Shown in pieces: positions 31,251 through 41,867 of a stretch of 64,000 bases of DNA (its first letter is position 1; each line of letters starts with the position of its first letter). Source of the DNA: Blastomussa wellsi (Eukaryota > Cnidaria > Anthozoa > Scleractinia > Plerogyridae); NCBI GenBank assembly GCA_947652115.1, contig OX393572.1, positions 16,159,357-16,223,356 of the forward strand, in the 5' to 3' direction. A program made the position numbers and the translations under genes. A model generated the notes under the pieces. The model searched no databases and was not told the DNA's origin. It worked only from the letters and a program-made list of their open reading frames with translations.

Positions 31251-33774
31251 GTTAGTTGATTTCTTTACACCGTAAACTTTAATATGCCATTTCTGAATTC
31301 CCTTTTCCGTCAGTTTCAAAATGAGTCTAAGTGTGAAACTATTCGTATGCAAATTAGCTCGTTTTGCGGGCATGAGAATTAAGATGCATGTAAAACACAT
31401 TTTCATATTGATGCGGAGGAAAAAGAGAACTCTTTGGGCACTTTGGTGTGGAATAATTATACAGGCTGGTGAGCAAACCAACCACTTTAAATGTTTTGGT
31501 GGAGGCTTTTTTTTATGTATATCTATTTCAACTAGCAATGTTCTAAAACAAATAGTTGTTTTAAGTGCTTAATTTTCTTGAATTTTTGTGGAAAATCTCA
31601 GCCTAAATATTCAAAATAGAATATTCTTAATACATAAAAATGTGCAGCTGTGCACATTTAGCATTACAGTGCACAAAACGTTTGGAGAGTAGTCAAGAAG
31701 ATAGAGTCTCCAAACTTCCTAGTTAAACATTAGAGTGTTTCCGTCAAGCTTAAGGATTTATCGGTTGAGTTGCCCCACAAAAAGTTGATGTTCTGAAGGC
31801 AAATAGGTTTTACACCGAGAAGTGAAGCATTGAAGACTAATATAGTAGTTTAATGTTTTAAGAGTGTAAAATTTCCAAGGGGCAACTATCAGGCCGATAG
31901 TTCTGAGACAAAAAACACTTTAGAACTGTCTTTATTTTTCACCACTAAATTTTCTTCCATGCGTGCATTTAAAAACGAGCAGCATGAATTATTGTTAACT
32001 TTTTGAGATGTAAACTGAAATGTAACAAAACAAGACGAAAAATCCACTAAATGCAGGTTTTCTTATCTTCTTGTCCACTTGTTTCCAAAAGGAAACAGGA
32101 CTACTATCCACCCATTTTTTTTCCTTGGATGGGCACTACTTAGCTCTTTTAACTGAGCACGGGGTCTGTATGGAAGAATCTTGACCGAGGTCATGAGTAC
32201 AGACCGAATGCAGTGAGGTCTGTACTCACGACTGAAGTCAAGATTCTCCCATACAGACCGACTAAGCTCAGTTAATAAGATGTTTGTTACAACTTAACTT
32301 TCCTTAACGACACTGCTTCCTTCTTGCTGACATTTTGTTTGCAAATGGTGATGGGTTGAACTTAAATTTGCAAAATTTGGTCCTATCTTTAGTTTTTATT
32401 CTTTTCAAGCTTTTACAATTTTCCATTTAGTATTTTTAGACAAAAAGGAAACAATGTGTTCCTGTTTTATTTGTATCTTTCTGACCCCAAACTGCAACCG
32501 GTCTAGTTGCCGGTCTACATTGGAAAATCTAGACCACGGTCAATATCGATTTTAGCCAATCAAATTCGTGAATTCTCTAGGTTCCAGCCCACGTGAGACA
32601 CGGCAAAATAATAAAGGCTGCTAGTGTCTCTCCACGGACAAACACTATCGTGTCGTATGATCAATTGAAATCAGAATCTGAAAAAAATTTTAGTGGTGAA
32701 CTGTAAATCTTGATAGGTCACGTTAAAGCCTTTACCAATTGGAAAGATATGTCTCTACCATGTATTTACATTGTACTGTATCTTTTGGTTTTCTCCAGTA
32801 AGTATTAAGCATGGAATAAGACCCACCAAGAGCTACATATTCAGGGCTGTAGTTACACTGTAAAAGAGAAGAATAACTTTGGACGAGGTTAGTTTATTTC
32901 TTGTCTGTACAACAAAAGGTAACTTTAGAATGTAACTCAGATTAGCCAGAGACGACATAATTCAGATGACCTCCTTGACATGGGATTGTTTAACAGCCTT
33001 CCTTCTAGCAGACCTATGAAAGTGTCGGGGGCCTCGAGATTAACATTTATCATTTCCACTTAGCCATAATTTCATTGTGGAGATCGAACCGGTGCCTGTT
33101 GTTGAAGCAATCCAAAACAACCAGGGTTTTAGGACGAGTTCACTAACCCACTTACTGGAAATAAATTATCATGAAATGTTGCATGTATTTCCCCAACAAT
33201 ATTTTGCTATGCTTTCGATGGACTGGAAGTTATAGGCAATAAATATCACTGTAATATTCAATTATTCATTTTTTCAGCTATCACCTAATTGAACACTCCC
33301 GCGTGGACGCAACCAGGGTGGAGGATGCTACGTCGAAATTTGTGTTGTCAATGTTGCTGCCTTTGAATGTCGTTTTCACATAAACATCCCTGGGAACGAA
33401 GCTTGAACAAGATACATTATGCTGTAGCGAGGGGCCAGTGACTTACAATACTGTCGAATTAGAACAAACGATGGCCGCAAAAGTGGCATTTCAATAGATC
33501 TTTTCTGAGAGGTAGGTAACGCCATTTTGGTATATTTTTGTTGGTCGTGTCCTTTCAACCATATTTGAACTTTCCAAGCGGGTCAGTTTTTACTGGTTTG
33601 AAACAAGGAGGAGTAAGGGTTATGGGAATGCAACTGGATTAAATTTCCAGAGACGTACTTGCAGTCGATTTCCGATCTGAATTTCCTGATAATTTGACTT
33701 TATATGATCAACAGATAGACTTTTCTCTAGCGTGTATTTACATTGCGCCTTTTCTCTTTTTTTTTTCTCTCTAG
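31251..33774. other. 2.5-kb stretch, no gene seen apart from a MITE
   Basis: Presumed intronic or intergenic. Holds a foldback at 32145-32281. Frames at 31233-31572 are mutual shadows on both strands without motifs. CCGGTCTAGTTGCCGGTCTA near 32500 and the text to 32640 resemble a dispersed repeat without clear ends. Confidence 0.4.
32145..32281. mobile_element. 137-bp foldback MITE
   Basis: TTAACTGAGC...GGGTCTGTATGG and GAATCTTGACC on the left mirror GTCAAGATTC, CCATACAGACC and GCTCAGTTAA on the right. A second inner pair GAGTACAGACC / GGTCTGTACTC lies at the centre. Nearly the whole element can fold. Confidence 0.75.
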
Positions 33775-33863
33775 GCAAATATAAACCGTGGCATGGAAAA
33801 ATGGCTGGACCGACCTCAAGGGCTAGTTCGGAGAGATGGACAACTTCGGGACATCCAAAAAAG
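33775..33863 (+). CDS. putative coding exon of an unidentified gene
   Basis: Acceptor: a long pyrimidine tract CTCTTTTTTTTTTCTCTCTAG ending at 33774. Donor: GTTAGT at 33864. Two frames are open. One (from 33775, no start) reads NINRGMEKWLDRPQGLVRRD and ends in phase 2, which joins in frame to the exon at 34590. The other contains ATG in a strong context (AAAAATGG) and reads MAGPTSRASSERWTTSGHPK, ending in phase 0, which would join in frame to 36497. Duplication of this exon at 31169 shows it as a discrete unit. Family unknown; transcript data would decide the frame. Confidence 0.4.
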
Positions 33864-34589
33864 GTTAGTTGATTTCTTTACACCGTAAAATGATCTCCAA
33901 GAGGATGTTGGCTGGAAATGTACAGTAGCTTTATGGTTAGCAAGTTATATTCGGATAGAGTGGTGTATGAGGTCCAAGCTTCTGTTAGGTCGAACACAGT
34001 GCTACAAGCAGACAGAGAATTTATTCATTTTTCCTTTTTCGACAGCTTCTGCAACTTATGCATGGAAACATCTCAAAATGGATCATTGGAAAATACATTC
34101 TCTGCTCCAAACCAATATGTACACTGTAAGTACAGTTTTCCTGCTAGCAAAATATATTAAACCTATTTTAGCGAAACAGAATGTTTGTTAGGCCGATGGA
34201 TAATGTTTAACCCATGCACTGGATAAATCACTATCTCCGTGTACCTATGCTGTTGACTGTTTAGCAATTTACAACATTTTTTCATCGTAGTACCACTTTA
34301 ATTCTTAGTCTTTCCGTGGAATACACCTTAGATCATTTCTTAATTAATTATTATTATTCTGTACTTGGTGGCCGCCAGCAATACGTAATTATATAGCATC
34401 CAGAAATATATGAACATGACAAATGTTTCACCCTCCAAACTAGTTTTTCTTGACAATTCATTGGTTGATGGAAGGTATCCAGATTTTTCTTAAATTGGAC
34501 AGTTGGTAAAAATTAATAAAAAATGCATCTGTTGACAATAATGGATTAGGATTTAGCTATATAATTAAATTTGTTATTTTTCCTTTTAG

Positions 34590-34683
34590 GTTCAAAGATG
34601 ACACTGAAAAGTTCAAAGCAGATTTCAATAAAGACTGTTTTCAAGAAATTATTTGCAATAAATGCTTTTCGTCAACACGTTAG
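34590..34683 (+). CDS. putative terminal exon, phase-compatible with 33775
   Basis: Acceptor TTCCTTTTAG ends at 34589. The reading frame implied by the phase-2 donor at 33863 continues here as FKDDTEKFKADFNKDC and FQEIICNKCFSSTR to a TAG stop at 34681. Two CxxC-like cysteines are present. The phase match supports a real splice, but the short length and unknown family keep confidence low. Confidence 0.3.
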
Positions 34684-35157
34684 CCACGAAAAAATATTGA
34701 TTGGAATATTTTCTCGATTAAAAAATATTGCGCTTTTAAAAGGGACCAAAAAAGTCGAAAAATAAGTAAGTCTTTTGGCGGGAAAATTGTTCTTGGAAAA
34801 AAGGTCTGCTTCTTTGAATGGTGTCTGGTTTTGAATCAAAAATATACTGTCTTTTGGCGGGAAAAATCTTGCACTGTGCAAATTGATTTGTCCCATCAAA
34901 AGTCCAAGTATATGTTTGATTTCTGGCTAGACTCTGTTCAAAAATCGCAGAACTTTTTTTTCTTTTCAGCGAGCCTACATAGACTAAATGTAGTGCCTAC
35001 ATTTTCACTAGTTCCCAGGCCCCTTTTAAAAGCGCATTTTTTTTTTATGTACACTTGGTAAAAGACAATAAAAGAAAGAAACGAGAGCGATTGCAAGAGT
35101 ATTTATTAAAGCATCAAACTAATTTTAATTGTTACAAGTAATGTTGTTCCCATTAAA
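34684..35157. other. non-coding sequence, no gene seen
   Basis: Repeated short motif TCTTTTGGCGGGAAAA (34771 and 34852). Otherwise AT-rich with no feature. Confidence 0.4.
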
Positions 35158-35314
35158 CAATATTAATTACATTTTTCAATGTCTAAACCAGAAATTACTA
35201 AGTGTGGAAATCACGACTCAATATACAATACATGTTTTACTCATTGTATATCGAGTCGTGATTTCCACACTTAGTAATTTCTGGTTTAGACATTGAAAAA
35301 TATAATTAATATTG
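35158..35314. mobile_element. 157-bp near-perfect palindrome (72-bp arms)
   Basis: Left arm 35158-35229 and right arm 35243-35314 are inverted copies with about two differences (for example CTCAATATACAAT versus ATTGTATATCGAG), with a 13-nt loop ACATGTTTTACTC. High arm identity implies a recent insertion or ongoing arm correction. Non-coding. Confidence 0.8.
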
Positions 35315-35485
35315 CTAAGTGAGATTGAAAATAACAGAACTAAATAATAATATTTACAATTTTGCTCCTTATAAAGACTAACGCGGCCAGATGAGAAACC
35401 ATCGAAATGCAGATCAATCAAATAGCGTTTGATTTTTTACCGAAAGCCTGCTTGTTAACAAAAAATTTCACAGACGGGCACTATG

Positions 35486-36387
35486 CGCCGATAGAGAGAT
35501 TGAAGAGCTGACGTTTCGAGCGTTAGCCCTTCGTCGGAGCGAATCAAGGAATTGCGCGTCGTGTGTCTTTATATACAGAAAGATGGAGCTTCGCTATTGG
35601 CTGGCGCCTGGTAACGTGAAAACTTCGGAATAAATTAGTTGAATGAAAAGCGTTCGTTGATACCGTGAGGATCAAGAGTCCCGATTTGAAAAATAAATTT
35701 TTGTTCTAGAGTTTTACGGCTTTCCGTGTTTCCTTGGTGAAGGGAAAGGCCGCAGACTGCCATATGTTGCTTAGAATGATTTGGGAGATTGAAGTGTCTC
35801 GCGACCGGTTTCGATGCATTTTTGTCGTCTTTACGTCACGAAGGTGTTCTCGCAATCGGTCGCCAAGTCGTCTCCCTGTTTCGCCGATGTATAACTTTTT
35901 GCAAAGAGTGCAAGTTATACAGTAGATGGCATTGGCTGAGGTACAGGTGAAATGATCAGTGATTTTGATAGATCGCTTGGGTCCCGATATTTTGTCAATG
36001 TTGTGAATGAAAGGGTCGTGCATCGTGCACGAGCGCATTTAAAAGTTCCGGGTTGATCACTAGTTGGGAATGCACTTCTGACTAAAAAGTTACCTATGTT
36101 TTTGTCGCGTTTAAATGAAATTAATGGAGGTTGCGAAAAGATTCTACCAGTGTCGGGATCATTTTAAAGTAATTTAAAGTTTTTGAGAATGATGGATTTA
36201 ACTGCGTGGTTGTGATGGTGAAATGTGAGGGTGAATGGAATTCTATCGTTGTTTTCTCTCTGTGACGTTTGTAGTGCTGACTGTCGATCAATTTGCTGGG
36301 CGCGATGATGGCCCGCTTGAACAACAGAAGCAGGATAGCCGCGTTTGTCGAAATTGCAGTTGATAAAACCAAATTATATTGTTATAC

Positions 36388-36432
<45 letters not shown>

Positions 36433-36433
36433 C
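35486..36433 (-). mobile_element. Penelope-like element, 5'-truncated copy
   Basis: Minus-strand element of about 950 bp. It begins with an inverted piece of the terminal repeat (36433 to about 36365), continues with the reverse transcriptase C-terminus in broken frames (near 36360-36050), then the GIY-YIG domain (36038-35706), and ends with the terminal region containing the hammerhead-like motif (about 35543-35510). Same family as 26678-27732. The junction of the inverted piece at TATCAACTG differs from that copy, so the two insertions are independent. Confidence 0.75.
35706..36038 (-). pseudogene. Penelope-like GIY-YIG endonuclease domain
   Basis: A 110-codon frame: ISGPKRSIKITDHFTCTSAN, AIYCITCTLCKKLYIGETGR (GIY-YIG strands), RLGDRLREHLRDV (Arg and His of the active-site helix), then QIILSNIWQSAAFPFTKETR and KAVKL before a stop. 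The upstream Cys cluster (CARARCTTCPF) lies partly in another frame because of a small deletion near 36035. The domain core is better preserved than in the 27054 copy. The RT palm is absent. Confidence 0.7.
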
Positions 36434-36496
36434 TATTCATTTGTTGTTTATCGCTGCGACCACTAATCTCTTGCACTAGTATTCTTTATTCCACAG

Positions 36497-36571
36497 ATTT
36501 CAGACCAGAAGACCGACAACAAGACGATGCCAAGCCTGAAGAAACTCACCAAGGAGTTACGCCAGGAAATC
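36497..36571 (+). CDS. putative coding exon (75 nt)
   Basis: Acceptor TTTATTCCACAG (ends 36496) and strong donor GTAAGTTAT at 36572. All frames are open or nearly so. Frame 0 gives MPSLKKLTKELRQEI at its end; the third frame gives FRPEDRQQDDAKPEETHQGV and joins in phase to the exon at 36719. The gene is unidentified. Confidence 0.35.
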
Positions 36572-36718
36572 GTAAGTTATCTTTTTTCCCCTAAGCCTCG
36601 ATGTAAAATCTTTTGTTTTATTCCCCTAAGCCTCGACGACATGGTCGGTCTATTGCATGCGCGTTACAAGGGGCGTGGCCTCTTTTGTGTGCAAGTGTCA
36701 AGTTCAAACCTATTTTAG

Positions 36719-36936
36719 GTCGGCTAATATTTAAAAATTTCAGTAAAAGAACATTGGAGTTTGCTAAAAAAAACCCCGATCATTTTGGAGGTGGACTGCA
36801 ATTGTTCTTTGGGGAAAATTTTTCGATGCGTATAATAGCCGATCAAAAATTCTGTGAACATGACACCTGCAAACAAGAGGCCACGACCCTTCTTAGGCTA
36901 CATAATTTAATAGGTAAATACGTTAAACAACAATAA
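36719..36936 (+). CDS. putative terminal exon of an unidentified gene
   Basis: The acceptor CAAACCTATTTTAG ends at 36718. The frame reads RTLEFAKKNPDHFGGGLQLF, FGENFSMRIIADQKFCEHDT and CKQEATTLLRLHNLIGKYVK to TAA at 36934. Composition and the aromatic and Cys-rich pattern look genuinely coding. The phase matches the donor at 36571 if the third frame of that exon is used. It lies only 350 bp before the satellite begins. No family recognised. Confidence 0.4.
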
Positions 36937-36946
36937 ATTGGTTATT

Positions 36947-36971
36947 AGTAAGTAAGTAAGTAAGTAAGTAA
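36947..36971. repeat. (AGTA)n microsatellite
   Basis: About six tandem AGTA units directly after the terminal exon at 36719-36936. Confidence 0.8.
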
Positions 36972-37290
36972 CAACTCTATTTGTGGAGGGTAACACATAA
37001 CTGTTAAAAACTGAAAAATGACAACAAAATCTCAGATTTTAAAAACAAAACAATTATGAAGAGTATTTGATAGAATTTTCTATTTTCAAAAGGCCTTTTT
37101 AAACTGTTTTTTATGAATTATACGTTTACAATACTTGATGTTGCATTTGCTCTGGTATCGCTGTAATGGTTGGGTGGAAATGTTTAGCGCTAAAAAGAAA
37201 AAAGGCACGAACAATCGCAAGGTGGGGGGTGGATAGCTGGATTAAAACTAGAAGGATTATACGTATGTAACCACTGGCTGCGAAAGTAGT
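36972..37290. other. non-coding spacer before the satellite
   Basis: No feature recognised. G-containing, ordinary composition up to about 37280, then an abrupt change into the G-poor satellite. Confidence 0.5.
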
Positions 37291-38941
37291 TCACCTCACT
37301 ACACTTCACTACACCCACTACACTTCACTTCACGACACCTCACTACACTTCACTACACCTCACTACACCTCACTACGCTTAACTACACCTGACTACTACA
37401 CCTCACTTAACCTCACTACACTTCACTACACCACACTACACCTCACTACACCTCACTACACTCACTACACTCACTACACTCACTACACTCACTACACTCA
37501 CAACACTTCACTTCACGACACTTCAGTACACGTCACTACACCTCAATACACCTCACTACACTTCACTAAACCTCGCTACACCTCACTACACCTCACTACA
37601 CTTCACTACACCTAACTAAACCTCGCTACACTTCACAACCCCTCACTAAACCTCACTTCACTGCACCTCACTACACCACACTACACTTCACTGCACTTCA
37701 CTAAACTTCACAACACCTCACTACACGTCACTACACCTCACTACACGTCACTACACCTCACTACATTTCACTAGACCTCGGTACACCTCAATAAACTTAA
37801 CTACAACTCACTACACCTCACTTCACGACACTTCAGTACACTTCACTACACCTCAATACACCTCACTACACTTCACTAAACTTCACTACACCTTGCTACA
37901 CCTCAGCACACCTCACTACACCTCACTACACTTCACTACACCTAACTAAACCTCACTACACTTCACAACCCCTCACTAAACCTCACTTCACTGCACCTCA
38001 CTACACCACACTACACTTCACTGCACTTCACTAAACTTCACAACACCTCACTACACTTTACTACACCTCACTACACGTCACTACACCTCACTACACCTCA
38101 CTACATTTCACTAGACCTCGGTACACCTCAATAAACCTAACTACAACTCACTACACTTCACTACACCTCACTACGCTTCACTTCACTACACCTCACTATA
38201 CTTCAGTACGCCTCACTACACCTCACTACACTTCACTACACCTCAATGCACATCACTACACTTCACTACACCTCACTTCACTTCACTACACCTCACTACA
38301 CCTCACTTCACCACACTACACCTTGCTACACTTCAGTAGACGTCATCACACTTCCTACACCTCACTACACCTCACTACACTTCACTACACCTCACTTCAC
38401 TTCACTACACCTTACTACACCTCACTACACCACACTACACTTCACTACACTTCACTTCACCTCACTACACATCACTACACTTCACTACACCTCACCACAC
38501 TTCACTATACCACACTACACCTCACTACACCTCACTACACTTCACTTCACTACACCTCACTACACCTCACTACACGTCACTTCACTACACCTCACTACAC
38601 TTTACTACACCACACTACACCTCACTACACCTCACTAAACATCACCACACTTCACTACACCACACTACACCTTACGAAACCTCGCTACACTACACTTTAC
38701 TACACCTTACTACACTTAACGACACCTCACTACACTTCACTACACCTCACTACACTTCACTACACCTCATTACACTTCACTTCACGTCACTGCACGTCAC
38801 TACTACACCTCACTAAACCTCACTACACTTCACTACACCACACTACACCTCACTACACTCACTACACTTTACTTCACGACACCTCAGTACACTTCACTAC
38901 ACCTCAGTAAACCTCAATACAGTTAACTACATCTAACTACA
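37291..38941 (+). repeat. 10-bp minisatellite array, left part
   Basis: Tandem CACTACACCT / CACTACACTT units (20-bp dimer TCACTACACCTCACTACACT), with frequent point variants (CAATACACCT, CAGTACAC, CACTTCAC) and short deletions such as CACTACACT. The + strand is almost G-free. All three forward frames stay open because the unit lacks stop codons, giving spurious HYTSLHLTT-type translations, while the complement is full of TAG. It is interrupted at 38941 by the BEL/Pao insertion and resumes at 45431. Confidence 0.95.
38937..38941 (+). repeat. 5-bp target-site duplication CTACA (left)
   Basis: CTACA immediately before the left LTR, identical to 45431-45435 after the right LTR. Because CTACA occurs in every satellite unit, the match alone is weak, but position and length fit BEL/Pao integration. 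Confidence 0.7.
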
Positions 38942-39158
38942 TGGATATTCTTTCGGTTTGGGAAAAAACGCAGAAATCAAAACACAGCCATTCCATGTGC
39001 TTTTCGTTTTACTCTTCTTTCTCGACCATTCAATAATACTCTTTTACAAGTCTCCAATCCCCGCGCGGCTATGCGCCTGGGGCTTTCCAACAGTCACGAC
39101 AGTAACGCTTCTACAAACAAGTCCGAGAATGTCAATAATCAGTTAAATCGTCTCTCCA
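38942..39158 (-). repeat. 3' LTR of the BEL/Pao element
   Basis: 217 bp. Matches 45214-45430 except at five positions (for example CTATGCGCC here versus CTACGCGCC, AAGTCCGAG versus AAGCCCGAG, AATCAGTT versus AATAAGTT). Confidence 0.95.
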
Positions 39159-39171
39159 TCCTCTCCCCCGA
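39159..39171 (-). other. polypurine tract of the BEL/Pao element
   Basis: In the sense direction CGGGGGAGAGGA lies directly upstream of the 3' LTR start TGGAGAG. It primes plus-strand DNA synthesis in LTR elements. Confidence 0.8.
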
Positions 39172-39202
39172 AGAGCGACTCCGGGTTCTTCAGCTCTTCT
39201 CT

Positions 39203-39594
39203 CTACGCCAGCTTCGTTTGTTCTGAGACGTTCAATGGACACAGTCGGGTTATCGGGCGAATATACTTGCTTCCTCTTGTACTGACTTGGACCACCCGCA
39301 CGCGTCCGTCCTGTCCAGGAAATACTTCGTCTATCCGTCCTAGGTGCCACTGTCCGCGTGGTGCGTTTCGGTCAACGACCAGTACTACGTCTCCAACACG
39401 CAAGTTATCTTTCGCCTCCCTCCACTTCTTCCGGGTGTTCAGCGTTGCTAAAAACTCCTCTCTCCACCGCTTCCAGAATATCTTGACCAGGTTCTGGACC
39501 AGCCTCCACCGCCTTCTCGGGTTGAATGCTATCTCATCTGTCACTCGAGGAGCTAACTGTCCCCCTAACTGCCCGATCAGGAAATGGCTTGGCG
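39203..39594 (-). pseudogene. BEL pol C-terminal domain (DUF5641-like)
   Basis: The frame after the third break gives TPSHFLIGQLGGQL, then RRRWRLVQNLVKIFWKRWRE, EFLATLNTRKKW, LRVGDVVLVVDRNAPRGQWH and LGRIDEVFPGQDGRVRVVQV, the conserved C-terminal module of BEL/Pao pol and related integrases, ending PLNVSEQTKLA and stop at 39203. It is separated from the integrase frame by a single missing base at about 39597 (end of the run GTATTATAACG in the sense direction). Confidence 0.85.
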
Positions 39595-41867
39595 TTATAA
39601 TACAGGTTCATCACGTGGGTCTACTCCCTCGTAACCGAGTGGTCTGGAGTTCATCAGCGCTTCTACTTCTTTAAACGCGGTTTGAAGTTCGTCATCGTTC
39701 AGCCCCGCATTTCCAACTATCGCCTTCAAGGATTTCTTGGCTACCTTAATCAGTGACTCAAACACTCCTCCGAAGTGTGAACCTAGAGGTGGGTTCCAAT
39801 TCCACTTTATTCCTTTGTTGGCACAATCATCCACGATTTTGTCCTCGTCAATTGACTGAATAAGTTCTTTCAGTTCCTCATGAGCGCCCACGAAGTTAGT
39901 TCCATTGTCGCTTGTAACTTCGTCTGGTCTTCCTCTTGTGGCTACCATACGACTGAAAGCATTGAGGAAGTCTGTGGTGCTCAGGGAATAAGCCATCTCT
40001 AAGTGTACTGCTCTGGTAGCAGAACATGTAAACAGGCACAAGTATCTCTTGGCAGATACTCTTCGTGTTATCTTGGTGGTGAAAGGTCCAGCATAATCTA
40101 CACAAGTTTTTGCAAACGCTCTCATCGTGGTGCCAAGTCTCGACTCCGGGAGGGGTGCCATAATCTGCACTGCTGGCTTTACCCGCCTTCTTTCACACGT
40201 CTTGCACTCTCTGTCCCAACTCTTCACTTCCTGTCGACCATCTATGATCCAGTAACGGTGTCGCACTTGTGCCAGTACGTGATTCACTCCAGCGTGGCGA
40301 CAGCGAGTATTGACATCTGCTACAATAAGTCGAGTGATGTGATGTTTCTTGGGTAGAATCATAGGGTGGGCAGCATCATAAGGAAGTTCCGCTCTGGTAA
40401 GTCGCCCTCCTACTCGCAGCATGCCTGACTCATCGACTACTGGGGTCAGTGCTTGTAAATGGCTCTGTCTACTGACTTCTTTCCCACTCTTCAAATCTTG
40501 TATTTCCTTTGGGAATCTCTCAATCTGTGCTTGCTTAACCCAGAGTTTTCCAGCCCTATCCAATTCAGCTGGGGTCAGTGTAGCTTCTGTGCAGAGTTCA
40601 ACTCCTAACGGTTTCTCTACTTTCTTCACCTTGTCTAGTAATTTTGCACCAAATCGTATGACCCATGCTGCGACTCTCGTCAGTCTGGTCCAGCTAGAGT
40701 ACCTCAACGGATCCATCCATGGCTGTGAAGCATCTGTTGCAAAGGTCATCTTTGGTTTTGCTATCTCAGCCAGACAATCATTAGAACGGTCTTCCTGTTT
40801 GACGTGTTTCCTTTGAGGCCAAGCATCTTCCTCCTCATACAAGAACTCAGGCCCACTGAACCAACGATGATTCATTGTCAGTTCCTTCGCATGCAATCCT
40901 CGCGTGGCATCATCAGCACAGTTCAAGTCCGTCGGGACATGACGCCACTGTCTGGGGTTTGATCCCTGATGAATCTCTGATACCCTATTTGCAACAAAGG
41001 TTGTGTACCTCCTCGACTGACCCTGAATCCAACAAACAACATCTTCACTGTCTGTCCACAACGTGCAATTCTCAAACGGAATCTGCAACAACTCTGCAAC
41101 CTTTCTGGACAGTCTCAATCCCAACACTGCGTCCATGAGCTCTAACCTAGGGATACTTGTTGCTTTCGTAGGTGCGACTTTCGCTTTCGCTGCAACAAAG
41201 CGCACAGTTACTTTCCCGTCCTCATACTGATGCCGTACATAACTGACTGCTGCATATGCCAATTGTGAAGCATCCGTCATCGTGTGAATTGATACATGAA
41301 CAATACTCATACCCGCTTTGCGGTAGCACCTTGGCACCTGGACCCCAGAGAGTTCTGGTAGCTGATTGAACCACTCTTGACACTTCTTCCTTAACTCTGC
41401 TGGGAACTCATCATCCCAACCCAATCCAAGTAACCACGTTTCCTGCATAGCCATTCTGGCTCTGATCGTAAATGGTGCTAGCATTTGCAATGGGTCGAAA
41501 AGCGTTGCAAGTCTCTTAAGGAATCCCCGTTTTGTGTACTCAATGTCCTTTGGTGGATTCAGCTTAAAGGCAAATGTGTCAGTTTCAGCATTCCACTGGA
41601 CTCCTGAGGCTTTCATGCAAGGTAAGTCGGACTCCTCGATGTTAACATTGGCCACTCGATCTTCTAACGGAATATTTTCCAGCACGTTAGGGCTGTTACT
41701 ACACCATCGCCGTATCTTGAAGCCGGCTTTACCAAGTAACTCAATTACCTGGTCACGTGCCTTGACTGCTTCATCATCCGTCTCTAGCGATGTCATGATG
41801 TCATCCATGTACATATGCAAAAGTATAATAGCGGCTGCTAACGGGTACTCATCTTTGTTATCTTCTG
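39595..41867 (-). pseudogene. BEL pol: RT end, RNase H, integrase
   Basis: The 741-codon frame starts at the RT active site LLHMYMDDIMTSLETDD (YMDD intact). It continues with the thumb (FIKRLATLFDPLQMLAPFTI-like block near residue 95-115), RNase H (SIPRLELMDAVLGLRLS, LWTDSEDVVCWI, NCADDATRGL), integrase zinc finger (H-H...C-x2-C, ending ECKTCERRR) and integrase core with all three catalytic positions: TCVDYAGPF, TSDNGTNFVGA and FGGVFESLIKVAKK. It ends after NSRPLGYEGVDPRDEPVL. Upstream (41821-41867) the same frame is open and joins the RT N-terminal part after a one-base break. RT copies the element RNA and integrase inserts it. Confidence 0.9.
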
